From DATKZH01 sp964475955 (GTDB lineage: Bacteria; Planctomycetota; Planctomycetia; Pirellulales; Thermoguttaceae): a stretch of DNA of 64,000 nt. Every line of letters begins with the position of its first letter. Positions within the stretch are counted from its first letter, which is position 1. A model generated the notes under the pieces. It did not search any database, was not told where the DNA came from, and saw nothing but the letters and a program-made list of their open reading frames with translations. Of this stretch, positions 25,467 through 35,800 are shown piece after piece. The stretch covers positions 8,356-72,355 of the forward strand of contig CAYYZY010000014.1 of NCBI GenBank assembly GCA_964475955.1, read 5' to 3'. The position numbers and the translations under genes are program-made.

Positions 25467-28400
25467 TCAGCGGGAGGATAAGGGGCGAAGCCGCCATTGG
25501 TCGACGTCGCCGAACAGGATGAAGGGATCGAGGGTCACGTCGGCCAGGCGGCCGCTCACGGCGACGTAGACGTCGAGCTGCCACAACGGGATGACGATCG
25601 CCTTGCGGTGCACGTGCTCGTGGACCTCGTGCGTCAGCGTCTGGATGGTCCGGAACTGCTTGTGCTGCCGGATCTCGCCGAACAGGTAGGTCAGGTCGGC
25701 GTCGGCCACGTAGCCCATGAAGTTCAGTCCCCCTGGTTCGCGCGCCCTGGCGTGGCCGTCGAGCAGAGGTTCCAGCCAGTAGGTGGGGTCCTCGAAGGTG
25801 TGGCTCCAGTAGGCCAGGTCGAAGTCGTGGCGTTGGGTGACCCGGTCGTAGAAATCGGTCGGGTCGACGCTTTCCGGTTTCAGCTCGATGCCGAAATCCT
25901 TCTCCTTCACCTTCTCGGCCATGCGCGCACAGGCGGCCGCCACGTCGCGATTGCCGTCGGGGAAGATGAGCGACAGCGCGACCTTCTTGCCGGCGAGTTC
26001 CTTGCGCACCTGGGCGGCGGCCGGGTCGGCGGTTTGGGTATCGAACTCCGGCACGTCGAAGTTGTAGGCCCAGCACTTGTTCGCCTCTTCCGCGGCCGTC
26101 CGCTTGGGGTACGGCCCGGTCAGCTCCGCGTGATCGTCGGCCCGGCCGTCGGCCCGGAAGTACTGGTCGAGGATTTCCGTTCGGTCGATTGCCCGTGCGA
26201 TGGCCAACCGCACGTTCTCGTTTCGCAGCAAGTCGGCGTTGGGTCGTCCCCTGCGGTAGTTCGGCGCGAGGAACGTGACGGTCGGCGCGCGCAGGGTGAC
26301 CAACTCCTTGCCGGCTTGCAGGAGTTGGTTCGCATGCTCCTTCTGGACGCCGTAGATCAACTGGATTTCCTGCGGATCCTTTAGGAAGGCCTCGACGGCA
26401 TCGAGGCCGTTCATGCGGTGGAAGATGATCTCCCGGATCTTCGGGGCCCCTTCGACCCGGTAGTGCGGATTGGCCTCGAACCGCACGCGCTGCGAATCCC
26501 GCTCGGCCAACCGGTAGGGGCCGGTGCCCGCGGGATGCTTGGAGAACTCCTCGAAAGCCTCCTTCAGGTCTTTCGGGCGACTGCCGACGAAGCAATCGCT
26601 GGGCAGGACCTTGAAATCCATCAGCGACAGGGGCTGCCAGTGGTCCTTGTCGAGCACGATTCGGGCGCGGAACGAATCGCTGTCCTGCTCGAAGACACCG
26701 GGGAACATCTCGCTCCACGCCGGGGAGAAGCCGGGGCACGCGGGTTCGTTGAGCAACTCCAACGTGCGGCGTACGTCTTCCCCGAAAAACAGGTTCAGCT
26801 CGGTGTCGTCGGAGTCGGATTTCAGCTCGGTCTGGTCGGAGTCGGACCAGTTCGTGCGGACCAGGCGGAAGCTCCGCCCCCGCACGAGCGGCCTCGGCAG
26901 CCGAGCCGCCAGTTGCGGCTCGTAGTGGCCCCCGCTCTTCGGGTCGTCGACCCAGCGAACGAGGCTCTCCAAGGTGAGCGAGGCGGCGTGCCGGTCGACC
27001 GCCGAGCGGGGCCGAATCGAGAAATCGTTGGGTAGCTCCGTGTAGGCGCAGTGAAGGATGGGGTTTTCCTCGCTGATCCGGCTGCGCATGTGGTCGATTC
27101 GCGTGAGTCCCGGCCAAATTTTCGACGCCTCGTTGAGCAGCTCCATGGCCCGCTCCGGCGGCGCCGTCTCCGCCTGGCTCGCGCGCTGGTTCGCCTCCTC
27201 GGCCAGGCGCCGGCGGATGGCGCCGATCGGGTCGTCGGGAACGTTGAGTCGGAGCAAGAGACTGGGGGGGTACCGGGTGGTCAGCCCTTCGAGGAGCTCG
27301 CGAACCGTGGCGTAGTCGCCGTCGGCCAGCGCCTTCTCGGCCTTCACCCGGACGATCTCTTGCGCCTGGCGGTACACGAAGCCGAGCAGATCGTCGTCGC
27401 CGCCGACCTCGGTTCGCAGTCGGTCGCACATGCGCTCGGCTTCCTGGAGCTTTCCCTCCCGGACGAGCTTCCGGACCTGGGACAACTGGAGGTTCAGCCG
27501 CGCCTGCACCAGCGGCACCTTGATCTCCGTATTCCAACTGATGCCCTTGCGCACACGCCGCTGCACGGCCGAATCGTGCTCGGCGATGGTCTTCGACAGG
27601 ATCTCTACGGCCCGCTCCGCCGCCTCGGCCACGGCCGGGTCCGAGAGGTCGAATCGCTGCCCCGGTTTCGCCAGGGCCTCGAAGGACGTCCCCATCTCTT
27701 CGGCGGCCTGCTTCGCCAGCTCCTGCTCGTAGTATTCGATCTTGACGACCGTTGCGTCTTCGGGCAGCTTGCGCACCATTTCGCCGCGCCGCACGTAGGG
27801 CCGGACTTCGGAGAGGGTGCGCCACTGGCTCGGGCCGCGGTAGTGGGGAAACGGCACCACGGGCAGCGGCAGGAGCTTCTGCCGAGGGCGTTCCCACCAA
27901 ACCACGTCGCAGAACGGCTCTTCCTCCTCCTGCGCCTCCTCGTCGGCTTCGTCTTCCGGGGAAGCCTCGGGCTTTCGCCGACCGGGGAACGGCCCTTCCT
28001 CCTCCTCTTCTTCCTCCCCGAACCGGTCCAGGGGGCTCGTCGGCCTCTCGCCGGGAGGGTCCGACATTCTCTCCGAAGGCGCCTCCTCTTCGGCCGGCTT
28101 TTGCTGCGGCGCCTTCTCGACGGGCTTTGTCGCCGGCGCGTCGGCGGGCTCGTCGGGCGGCACCTTCTTGGCCGGAGGGGCCGGTTCGGTTTCCTCCTTC
28201 TCCACCTTTTCCTCTTCCTCTTCCGCGAAACGATCGGGCGAGTCGGGCGGCGCCTTCGCTTCCTCTTCCTTTTCGTCTTCCCCTTCCTCCTCCTTCGCTT
28301 CCGCTTTCTCCTTCTCCTTGGGCTTGGGTTGCTCGGCCTCTGGCTCCTTATCCCCTAGAGGCGCTTCCTCTTCCTCGTCGCCGAAATCATCGAGCACCGA

Positions 28401-28577
28401 TTTCTGCGACGCGATCGCCGCCGCCACCGGCGAGAGCGCCGCGACCGGCCCGGCCTTGGCGATCTCCGGACATGCCAACACAAGCATCGCCGCGAGCCCC
28501 CCTGCCAGCCAAAGCGACAGGAGGGACCGACCTGCCGGAATCCGTTTGCTCGGTTCTTCTGGAAGTGTGGCGCGCAT
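25467..28577 (-). CDS. Acidic exported protein with family-5 solute-binding-protein (SBP_bac_5) fold
   Basis: A 1036-residue protein; the ATG at 28577 is preferred to a GTG five codons upstream. It has a signal peptide (LLSLWLAGGLAAMLVLACPEIAKAG), then about 170 residues of Glu/Lys/Pro low complexity (65-230), a helical region resembling TPR/coiled coil (250-500), and a C-terminal family-5 solute-binding fold (GTGPYRLAERDSQRVRFEAN, NENVRLAIARAIDRTEILDQ, DFDLAYWSHTFEDPTYWLEP). Such domains normally bind peptides or oligosaccharides for ABC importers. Here the gene sits between a membrane TPR protein and a coiled-coil protein, with no permease or ATPase gene nearby, so it may be a sensor or binding module used outside transport. 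The solute is unknown. Confidence 0.82.
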   Translation of the reverse strand: MRATLPEEPSKRIPAGRSLLSLWLAGGLAAMLVLACPEIAKAGPVAALSPVAAAIASQKSVLDDFGDEEEEAPLGDKEPEAEQPKPKEKEKAEAKEEEGEDEKEEEAKAPPDSPDRFAEEEEEKVEKEETEPAPPAKKVPPDEPADAPATKPVEKAPQQKPAEEEAPSERMSDPPGERPTSPLDRFGEEEEEEEGPFPGRRKPEASPEDEADEEAQEEEEPFCDVVWWERPRQKLLPLPVVPFPHYRGPSQWRTLSEVRPYVRRGEMVRKLPEDATVVKIEYYEQELAKQAAEEMGTSFEALAKPGQRFDLSDPAVAEAAERAVEILSKTIAEHDSAVQRRVRKGISWNTEIKVPLVQARLNLQLSQVRKLVREGKLQEAERMCDRLRTEVGGDDDLLGFVYRQAQEIVRVKAEKALADGDYATVRELLEGLTTRYPPSLLLRLNVPDDPIGAIRRRLAEEANQRASQAETAPPERAMELLNEASKIWPGLTRIDHMRSRISEENPILHCAYTELPNDFSIRPRSAVDRHAASLTLESLVRWVDDPKSGGHYEPQLAARLPRPLVRGRSFRLVRTNWSDSDQTELKSDSDDTELNLFFGEDVRRTLELLNEPACPGFSPAWSEMFPGVFEQDSDSFRARIVLDKDHWQPLSLMDFKVLPSDCFVGSRPKDLKEAFEEFSKHPAGTGPYRLAERDSQRVRFEANPHYRVEGAPKIREIIFHRMNGLDAVEAFLKDPQEIQLIYGVQKEHANQLLQAGKELVTLRAPTVTFLAPNYRRGRPNADLLRNENVRLAIARAIDRTEILDQYFRADGRADDHAELTGPYPKRTAAEEANKCWAYNFDVPEFDTQTADPAAAQVRKELAGKKVALSLIFPDGNRDVAAACARMAEKVKEKDFGIELKPESVDPTDFYDRVTQRHDFDLAYWSHTFEDPTYWLEPLLDGHARAREPGGLNFMGYVADADLTYLFGEIRQHKQFRTIQTLTHEVHEHVHRKAIVIPLWQLDVYVAVSGRLADVTLDPFILFGDVDQWRLRPLSSR

Positions 28578-28602
28578 CGTCGGCGATCTCACTTTTGGAG
28601 GG

Positions 28603-30255
28603 CTAAGGGGTCACCAAGTGTTGCATTCGCTGGTATTCGTCGGCCTCGTCCAGTCCCGCCTTGCGGCACACGTCGCCCATGTTGGACAGGATCTTCTGGG
28701 CCACCTTGAACCGCGCGGGGCCCGCGTACTTGACGGCGGCCAGGGCGGTGCGGAAGTGGTACAAGGCGAGATCGACCCGGCCCGTGTCGGCGAAATGGAC
28801 GGCCAGGTTGTTGAGCATCTTCCCCCGTTCCTCGGCCTTGACGGCGTACTTGCTGATTCCCTCGACCAACGCGACGAGGCGCCGGTCTTCGTCGGTGAGC
28901 GGCTCGGTCGACACGTAGGAGAACGACCCGGCGTCGACCGGTTCGGCCCGGTCCGGGGGCAACTTCAGGCGTGCGCGGAGCCGGCTGATCGCCCCGGCAA
29001 GCCCGTAGACGTTGCCCACGTTGAAGGCGGCCGCGGCGTCGACTTCGCGGATTGCTTCTTCGCGGGCATCGGCGCGGAGGAGGCACTCGGCCAGGTTGAG
29101 ATGGGCGGGGCTGAACGTCGGGTTGACGCAGAGCGAGCGGCGGAACGTGCGCCGGGCCACGTCCCAGCGGTCCTCCTTGGCGTGCCGGGCGCCCATGAAG
29201 TTGAGCAGGAAGGGGGCGCCGTGAACGTCCATCGCCCAGGCGGCGCGCTTCATCAGCGCCTCGCCGTCGATCGAACCGTCGAGGCCGAAGTAGTCGCGCA
29301 TGGCCTGGTATTCGTCGAACAGGTGGCCGTCGATCTCCACGCGCACGGGCCGTTCCGTGCTGCGAAAGCGGACGGCGTGGACGCCGCGGGGGAGGAACAG
29401 GACGGGCGCGGGACTGTCGGCCAGGCGGAACGGATTGTCGACCGGCAGACGCACGCCGTCGACCTCCAGGATCGTGGCCGCCGCGGGAACGGGAATGCCG
29501 TAGCGATACTGGAGTTGCTGGCACGCGAGGTCGTCGTAGTCGCGCGTCACGCCGGTCAGCCCCCCGCCCCCCATCTTTCGCGCCGCGCCGCCTGAGGACC
29601 GGGGCGTGGGGTTGCCGCGATCGGGCGTCGTCCTGCGCGGCGCGTCGGGACCTTGTCGTTTCGTCCGGGTTTGGGGATCGGGCCCGGGCCGATCGTCGCG
29701 CGCAGGCGATTGCGAAGGCGGACGGCGGGTCCGCCCGCCCGACGAAGGGTCTTCGCCCTGGTCCACGGGAGTCGAGGGCGGCGGATCGCCGCTGCCTTGG
29801 GCCACTTCCGGACCCCTTCCGCCGGTGACGACGGCCCAGACCACGAGCCCGACGGCCACGAAGAACATCAGTCCCGCGACCCCACCGACGAACAGCCATT
29901 GGCGCGGAATCGCCTTGACGACGCGGAGCCAAGGGCCGATCAGTTCCGCCCCCGGAAGGCGGCGCGACGAGCGCGGCCTTGCCGAACGCACGGGGGCGTC
30001 GGCCGACGGCACGGGCATCGAGGGCTGGGCGGCCGCCGCCGAAGGCGGCGCCTGCGGTGTGGGCGGCGCTCCCCCGGGCGCCGGCCGTGCCGCGGGCGGC
30101 GAAGGTTGCGGCTTTGGTGTCTTCGTCCCCTGCGACGGGCTGCGCTCGGGCAGGTTCAACACGCACTGGCAGCGCGGGCACTTGCCTTTCTTGCCGGCCC
30201 ACTCGTCTTCCAAACGAAGACGTGCTCCGCACTGACCACACTGGAATTCCAACAC
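28603..30255 (-). CDS. Zinc-ribbon, single-pass membrane protein with TPR-like C-terminal domain
   Basis: A 550-residue protein. No ATG fits; GTG at 30255 is chosen because it keeps the zinc ribbon (C6, C9, C26, C29; FQCGQCGARL, CPRCQCVLNLP) at the N-terminus and lies eight bases after the upstream stop. TTG at 30252 is an alternative. A Pro/Ala/Ser linker leads to one membrane helix (WLFVGGVAGLMFFVAVGLVVWAV, about 120-142), then another disordered stretch and a C-terminal domain with TPR-like helices (SPAHLNLAECLLRADAREEA, MLNNLAVHFADTGRVDLALY). The ribbon faces the cytoplasm and the TPR part the other side, a layout suited to signalling or scaffolding across the membrane. It resembles the kinase in carrying ribbon, linker and membrane helix. 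Confidence 0.75.
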   Translation of the reverse strand: MLEFQCGQCGARLRLEDEWAGKKGKCPRCQCVLNLPERSPSQGTKTPKPQPSPPAARPAPGGAPPTPQAPPSAAAAQPSMPVPSADAPVRSARPRSSRRLPGAELIGPWLRVVKAIPRQWLFVGGVAGLMFFVAVGLVVWAVVTGGRGPEVAQGSGDPPPSTPVDQGEDPSSGGRTRRPPSQSPARDDRPGPDPQTRTKRQGPDAPRRTTPDRGNPTPRSSGGAARKMGGGGLTGVTRDYDDLACQQLQYRYGIPVPAAATILEVDGVRLPVDNPFRLADSPAPVLFLPRGVHAVRFRSTERPVRVEIDGHLFDEYQAMRDYFGLDGSIDGEALMKRAAWAMDVHGAPFLLNFMGARHAKEDRWDVARRTFRRSLCVNPTFSPAHLNLAECLLRADAREEAIREVDAAAAFNVGNVYGLAGAISRLRARLKLPPDRAEPVDAGSFSYVSTEPLTDEDRRLVALVEGISKYAVKAEERGKMLNNLAVHFADTGRVDLALYHFRTALAAVKYAGPARFKVAQKILSNMGDVCRKAGLDEADEYQRMQHLVTP

Positions 30256-30263
30256 GGTTCGGC

Positions 30264-31514
30264 TCAATAGTGGTTGAGGAACAGAATGAAGAGGTCCTTG
30301 GGCAGTCCGTCGTGGCCCACGAACGCCGTCTCGGGGACCGGGTTCGTGGGGTTGATGGCCAGATCGTGGGGGTTCGTGCAACACGTGGGGTAGTCGACCA
30401 CGGTGAGCTCGCCGGACTCCACCTCGGCGGCCACCAGCGGATAGTAGGTTTCACGGCGGTGCTCGTGCGAGAAGAACCAGACCCTTCCACCACCCGGCTC
30501 CCAGGCGGGGCCCTGCGACTCGAAGTCGGGGTTGACGACCACGTCGCTACCCAACGTCTTCCCGACGGCGTTTTCGGGCACCCCGCAGACGTGGATTCGC
30601 CAGGGCTTCCCCTCGTCTTCGCGCGTGTAGAAGGCGGCCGCCTCCTCGTCGGGCGACCAGCAAGGGCTGCGGACCGTTTCGGCCGCGCCGCCCGAAAGGA
30701 CCGTTTCGGTCTCGCTCCGCAGGTTCCAGACCACGACGTCGTAGCTCGGCAGTTTGCCGCTTTCGGGGCGCTCGCGCTGGATGAGCAGCCGGGAACCGTC
30801 GCGCGACCATCGGGGGGAGGTCGCCCGGGCCAGCATGAGGGGCTCGTCGATGGGGCCGTCGTCGTCCCAGGCCTCGTGCATCAATCGCCCCTCTTCCTCG
30901 TAGACCAGGCGCCAGATGCCGTCGGTGCGGCGGTACAGGGCGGGGAACCGGCGCCGGGCCTCCTCGAGGCGCCGTTCGCCGGGGCTGCCGCCGTCGGTCG
31001 CCGCGAAAATGCGCGTGGCCGACTGCCCGGGGTCGATCCTGACGAAGCAGTAGCTGTTCGGGCTGTTGACCCCCCAACGGAACATGTAGTCGTAGGCGTC
31101 CGGGTCGTCGGTCAACAGGGTGGGCTCGGCCTCGGAGAGCAGCGGGAACAGGAGCAGCTTGCTCGAGCGGGCCCGAACGTCGCTCCGTTGGAAGGCCAGG
31201 CGACGGCCATCGCCCGAAAAGACCGGCAGGTGGTGATTGTCGCCGCTGGTGAACAGCTTGAGCGTGAGGACGGCGGTGATTTCGGGTCGGCGCACGGCGG
31301 CCCGGAGCTCGCGGATGGTGGGGAACCGGGCGGGCTCGATCAGGCGTCGCCCCAGATCGATGGAGTCGAATTCGCCGTCGAGCAGTTGCGCGGCGGCCGG
31401 GCGGGGCGGCCCGGTCGCCACGGCGGCCACCACCAGCGCGGCCGCGATCAGCGCCGCGGCGCCGCGGCGGGGAACCCGGCGAACGCAGCCACGACTTGTT
31501 CGGTGCAGAGTCAT
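30264..31514 (-). CDS. Secreted TolB/PD40-type beta-propeller protein
   Basis: A 416-residue protein starting at the ATG at 31514 (GAGG upstream), with a signal peptide (AAALIAAALVVAAVATG). The mature part holds at least four PD40 blades: PVFSGDGRRLAFQRSD, SPRWSRDGSRLLIQRE, SPCWSPDEEAAAFYTRE and GPAWEPGGGRVWFFSHE. A CCTNPHD motif near the end adds adjacent cysteines. These propellers bind proteins or glycans; there is no peptidase domain as in tricorn or DPP-type enzymes. It lies 14 bp after the previous gene of the block and eight bp before the next, so co-translation is likely. It would act in the periplasm or a comparable compartment, perhaps as an interaction platform. Confidence 0.72.
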   Translation of the reverse strand: MTLHRTSRGCVRRVPRRGAAALIAAALVVAAVATGPPRPAAAQLLDGEFDSIDLGRRLIEPARFPTIRELRAAVRRPEITAVLTLKLFTSGDNHHLPVFSGDGRRLAFQRSDVRARSSKLLLFPLLSEAEPTLLTDDPDAYDYMFRWGVNSPNSYCFVRIDPGQSATRIFAATDGGSPGERRLEEARRRFPALYRRTDGIWRLVYEEEGRLMHEAWDDDGPIDEPLMLARATSPRWSRDGSRLLIQRERPESGKLPSYDVVVWNLRSETETVLSGGAAETVRSPCWSPDEEAAAFYTREDEGKPWRIHVCGVPENAVGKTLGSDVVVNPDFESQGPAWEPGGGRVWFFSHEHRRETYYPLVAAEVESGELTVVDYPTCCTNPHDLAINPTNPVPETAFVGHDGLPKDLFILFLNHY

Positions 31515-31528
31515 GTTGCCTCGAGATT

Positions 31529-32842
31529 TCAGTAAGGGAACTTGGTGCCCACCCGCGAGGGCGACTCGCAGATCTCGACTTCCTGCACGGCTCGGGTTGA
31601 GTTGGGGGCGGGGAATTCCAGCGCGTAGTCCGATCGTTTCTCGCCGGTGGCCACCACGCGAAGCCGGGCCCCGCCGTCGAACGGATACGTCTCGACGCGG
31701 AAACCGGCGTCCTTGTTGAATTCGAGGGGAGTCGCGCCGCGCTCGTACTTGTCGACCAGCCACCAGTCGACCCGGTCGTGCCCGCCCGGGTCCAAGCTGC
31801 CCCGCACACGAATCCGGCTGACGCCCGGCGCCCGGGCCGCCACGCGCTGGCCATGATTCCACTGGGCGTTGGGGTCTTCGGGGTCGACCTGGGGGACGAA
31901 GCGGCACCGCAAGTTGACCGAGAAGGCCGTGCGAAGCGCTTCGCGATCCTTCGGCCCCAGGCTCTTCAGCGCCGTGTCGGCCGTCCCCGTGTACCAGCCC
32001 GCCTCGCCGGTCAGGATCAGGTAGACCGCGCGGGCGCGGCCCTCCAACTCGGGCTTGTAGGCGCGCACGTTGCCGTCGAAATCCAACCCACAATCGTGGA
32101 GGTACTCATCGAGGATCTGGTAAGGGAGGAGGCGGGAGTATTCGTCGAGCAGTTTCATGGGCTCCGCGTTGGCCCATTGGCGCCGCTGGGCAGCTTCGAT
32201 CCATTTCGATTTCTCGTCGGCCAGTTCCTCCAGGCGCCGGCGCAACTCCGGGGCCAGGTCGTCGAGGATGCGGAAATCGAGATACGCCTCGCGCATGCGT
32301 TCGAGCCTTCCACCCTGATCTCCCTGCCCCTGTCCGCCCTTTGGCGGGGGACCGGGGATTCGCAGACCGTGGTCGCGCAGGAATGCGCGCAGCTCGTCTT
32401 CGCTGAGCTTGTTGGCCTCGGGACGCAGCTTCTCCTTGAGCGGTTTGCCCAGTTCGCGGATCGTCTTGCGGGCGCGGTTGGTCGCGTCCGACGCGCTCAT
32501 GGCGGAAACCTTGGCGACCACCTCGACCTTGAGCGGCCCCTTCCTGACCACCTCGACCCGCGCCTTGGGATTGGTCTGCTCGACCACGAACTCGCCCGGT
32601 TCGGGGAGCTTGGCCTCGACCGTGACCCGCTTGTGCTTGACCATCAGGAAGTCGACGGGCGTTTCCCACGCCATCCCCTCCTGGATGAAGACCACTTCGG
32701 TCTTGAGGTCCTTGGAACCGAAATCGAGCGGGATGGACTGGCCGGGTATCGACCAGGAAAGGCTCTCCTGGGCGACCGCCGCGCCGACGCCCGCGACGAC
32801 CGCGACGCCGACGATCCATCGCAGCCAACAAGGGGAATTCAT
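31529..32842 (-). CDS. Secreted protein of unknown function in the kinase block
   Basis: A 437-residue protein. The ATG at 32842 follows GGAGGACAG and overlaps the kinase stop as ATGA (32839-32842), so it is translationally coupled to the kinase. The N-terminus is a signal peptide (WIVGVAVVAGVGAAVAQ). The body has a beta-rich first part (TEVVFIQEGMAWETPVDF, VVEQTNPKARVEVV), a charged helical middle with a Gly/Gln-rich loop, and a second beta-rich part (RIRVRGSLDPGGHDRVDWW). I recognise no family and no catalytic motif. Coupling to the kinase suggests a functional link, for example an extracytoplasmic ligand-binding partner of the kinase's propeller; that is inference. Confidence 0.68.
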   Translation of the reverse strand: MNSPCWLRWIVGVAVVAGVGAAVAQESLSWSIPGQSIPLDFGSKDLKTEVVFIQEGMAWETPVDFLMVKHKRVTVEAKLPEPGEFVVEQTNPKARVEVVRKGPLKVEVVAKVSAMSASDATNRARKTIRELGKPLKEKLRPEANKLSEDELRAFLRDHGLRIPGPPPKGGQGQGDQGGRLERMREAYLDFRILDDLAPELRRRLEELADEKSKWIEAAQRRQWANAEPMKLLDEYSRLLPYQILDEYLHDCGLDFDGNVRAYKPELEGRARAVYLILTGEAGWYTGTADTALKSLGPKDREALRTAFSVNLRCRFVPQVDPEDPNAQWNHGQRVAARAPGVSRIRVRGSLDPGGHDRVDWWLVDKYERGATPLEFNKDAGFRVETYPFDGGARLRVVATGEKRSDYALEFPAPNSTRAVQEVEICESPSRVGTKFPY

Positions 32843-35800
32843 GGTCTGTCCTCCGCGGTTCGGTCTTGGTCGTCCGGGTGGCGCGGTATGGGCAGGACGA
32901 CGAGCGTGCCGTCGGCCATGGGCACCATGATGCGATCGTCCCCGTAGGGCACGGGCGACGCCGCGGCCCCCACGCGCATCCCCAACGGCACGGTCCAGGC
33001 GACGACGCCGTCGCTCAACCGCACGCCGGTCACGTTCGGGCTGCTGTCGGCCACCAACAGCGTGTCGCCGGCCAGGACCGGCAGGCCGCGGATCCGGCCG
33101 CGAAACGGCTCGGAAACCCATCGCGGTTTGCCGGCGTTACCCGGCTCGTCGATGGCCAGGCACACCAGCCGGGCGTCCTCCGAGATGACCAGCAGGTGGC
33201 CGTCGCGCACGAACGGCCCGGCCGCCACCTCGACGTCCAGCGCCGTACGGGCGAACACCTGGCGCGGGTCGGCCGGGTCGAGCATGGAGAGCGTGTCGGA
33301 CGAGTCGAGCACGTACAACCGGTCCTCGAACAACAGCGGCTGACCGCGGAGCGGCGCGGGCAAGTAGTAGTAGTCGCCCTGCTCCAACCATTTCACCAGA
33401 CCGCCGGACGTCTTGCGAAACGTGAGCCGGCGGAGCCGACAACCGTCCTCGTCGACCAGCAGGATCGTGGCCGGGGCCAGCGGGTAGACCTGGGCCTTCG
33501 ACGGCTCGGATCGGCGGCTCCCGTTCCCGTCGGAGCGCGTCCAGGCGTACGGGGTCTCGTTCTTGGAGCGGATCGTCTTCCCTTCCGGCGACACCCGGTG
33601 AATGCAGCCGTCGTCGCACGGGACGACGAGATAGTCGTCGCAAACGCAGGGCCGACCGTGGAGACGCGCGGGCAGCGGGATTTCGCGCCAATAGCTTGCG
33701 CCCTTGGCGGGGTCCGAGATGGTCTTGACGGCCAGCTTCGTCCCGTCGTCGACCGGCGCGACCAGGTGGATCGGGCCCGGCAGATCGCCCAGGCGCACGA
33801 GGCGGTGGGGGTCGGCGCCTTCGGGGAGGGCGTCGAGGTCGGGGAACTGCCGGGTGCGCGGTCGGCTTCCTTCGAGCGACGGCCCGCCGGGCGTGACCAG
33901 GTAGATCTGTCCGGTGCGATCGATGATCAAGAGGCGGTCGTCCCAGACGAGCGGATCGCCCAGCACGTCGACGCCCAGCCGGCGCTGCCAGAGGATTTCG
34001 CCGCTGTGGGCGTCGACCGCCGTGCACCGATAGGTGTGCCCGCTCAGCGACATGGTGGTGAGATAGAAGACGCCCTCCTCCGGATCGACCTGGGCCTGAT
34101 GGAGGGGGACGCCGACGGGCACGCCGTCGGGCCAAAGGGGCTTGCTGTTCTGCCGGAGGACGTCGATCGACCGCTTGCGCAGCCTGCCGTCGACGACGAC
34201 CCAAACCAGGTGCTCTTCCGCGTGGACGGCCATGGTGCGGAACTCGTCGTCGGTATCGAGCGAAATGGCCGGTTTGTCCCTCCGGGGCTCGATAATGGGG
34301 TAGATGGCCTCACTCTCGTTGTCGAGGTTCAGTCCGAACAGCGCCAGGTCGCCCTGGTCGGTCACCATCGTGATCCGATCGGGGCCGCAATTGGGAGAGA
34401 ACCAGGCCCAGCCGTTGAGGCTCAATTCCTCGAGCGGCTCGTCGGTCGGCGAGTCGAAGCCCGATTCGCGGATGATCTTGAAGGCCTTCAGCTTGGTGTG
34501 CTCCAACTCGGAGGCCTCCGAGACGACCAGGTACTGGCCCACGGTCACCGGTTCCGCGCGCAGCGAGCCGCTGGCGTGCTCGGTGTGGAGCACGGAGCGG
34601 CAGGCGGGCACGTCGGCGGCGGACGGCCCGGCGACGGCCTGGGCGGGCTCGGCTTGGGGGTCGTCCGGGCCGGGGGCGTCGGCCTCGTCGGCGTCGACGC
34701 CGATCTTCTTGGGGTCGATGGCGAAGATCCGCTCGGCGTCGGCGGGGAAGAAGACCAGGTCGCTTTTCGGGTCGTAGCAGCCGCCGAGCGTGATCCGCTG
34801 ATCGCTGCCGACGTCGAAGTGCCCGAGCTTCCGGCCCAGCACCAGTTCGAGGACGTCGATCCGACCGCCGGTGGTCGGCAGCAGGCCGTAGGAGACGGGG
34901 TCGGCGTTCCGATCGGTCTTCCGCTCGACGAGCGTGAGCGGGGCCACGATGTCGTCGGGCACGCGCACGGTGGTGACCACGCCGCCGGTGAGCGTGAGCG
35001 GAACGCGCTCCTCGTGCCCCACCGGGTAGCGCCAGAGCACGCCGCCGGTCGACGGATCGAGCGACACCAGTTGGTTGTCCTCCGAGTTGACGGCGATCAG
35101 CGAGGTGGGCGAGGTGCGCGTGGGCCGGACCGAGATGGGCAGCCGATCGGAATCGACGCCCAGGCGCCGCGCCCAGCAGAGCGTTCCGTCGCGCTTGTCG
35201 AAGGCGTACAGCACGCCCCGCGCCAGCGACAGCACCACGTGCTCCGGATCGGGATTTCGCGTTGCGCCGCCGCCGTCGCCGCTACGGCCCCAGGCGATCA
35301 CCAGGCTGCCGCCCTGCCGGCGCCGGTCGCGCCGCTCGGCCCGGGAGAGCATCGCCAGCGCCTCGGGGTCCTCGGGGACGTAGCGGACTCGCTTCGACTC
35401 GGCCTCGTAGGCTTTGGCCAGAAGCGGCTTTACGTCGTCGCCCAAGTCGGGGTTCTGCTCCACGAGTTCTTCGACGGGACCGTAGATCTGGCGGTCGAGG
35501 TCGACGACCTTCTCCGGGTCGGCGATGCGGTCCGCATCGAGCAGCGAAACGATCCGCTCGTGCGTCCGCGCCCTTTCGAGGGCGTGGTCGGTTTGGGCGA
35601 TCCGGGAACGCAGCCGATCGATCGTCTCCAACACGTACGAGTCGGTCTTCGAATGGCCGACCGTTTCCATCAGGTCGAACGCTTTGCGGGCGGTCGCCAG
35701 CTTGTCGCGATTCCGGCGGCTCGCGGCCTCGTCGAGCAGTTCGCCGGTGCACTTGTCGAGGCTCTGGAAGATATCGATCGAGTAGTCTTTGTACACCTGG

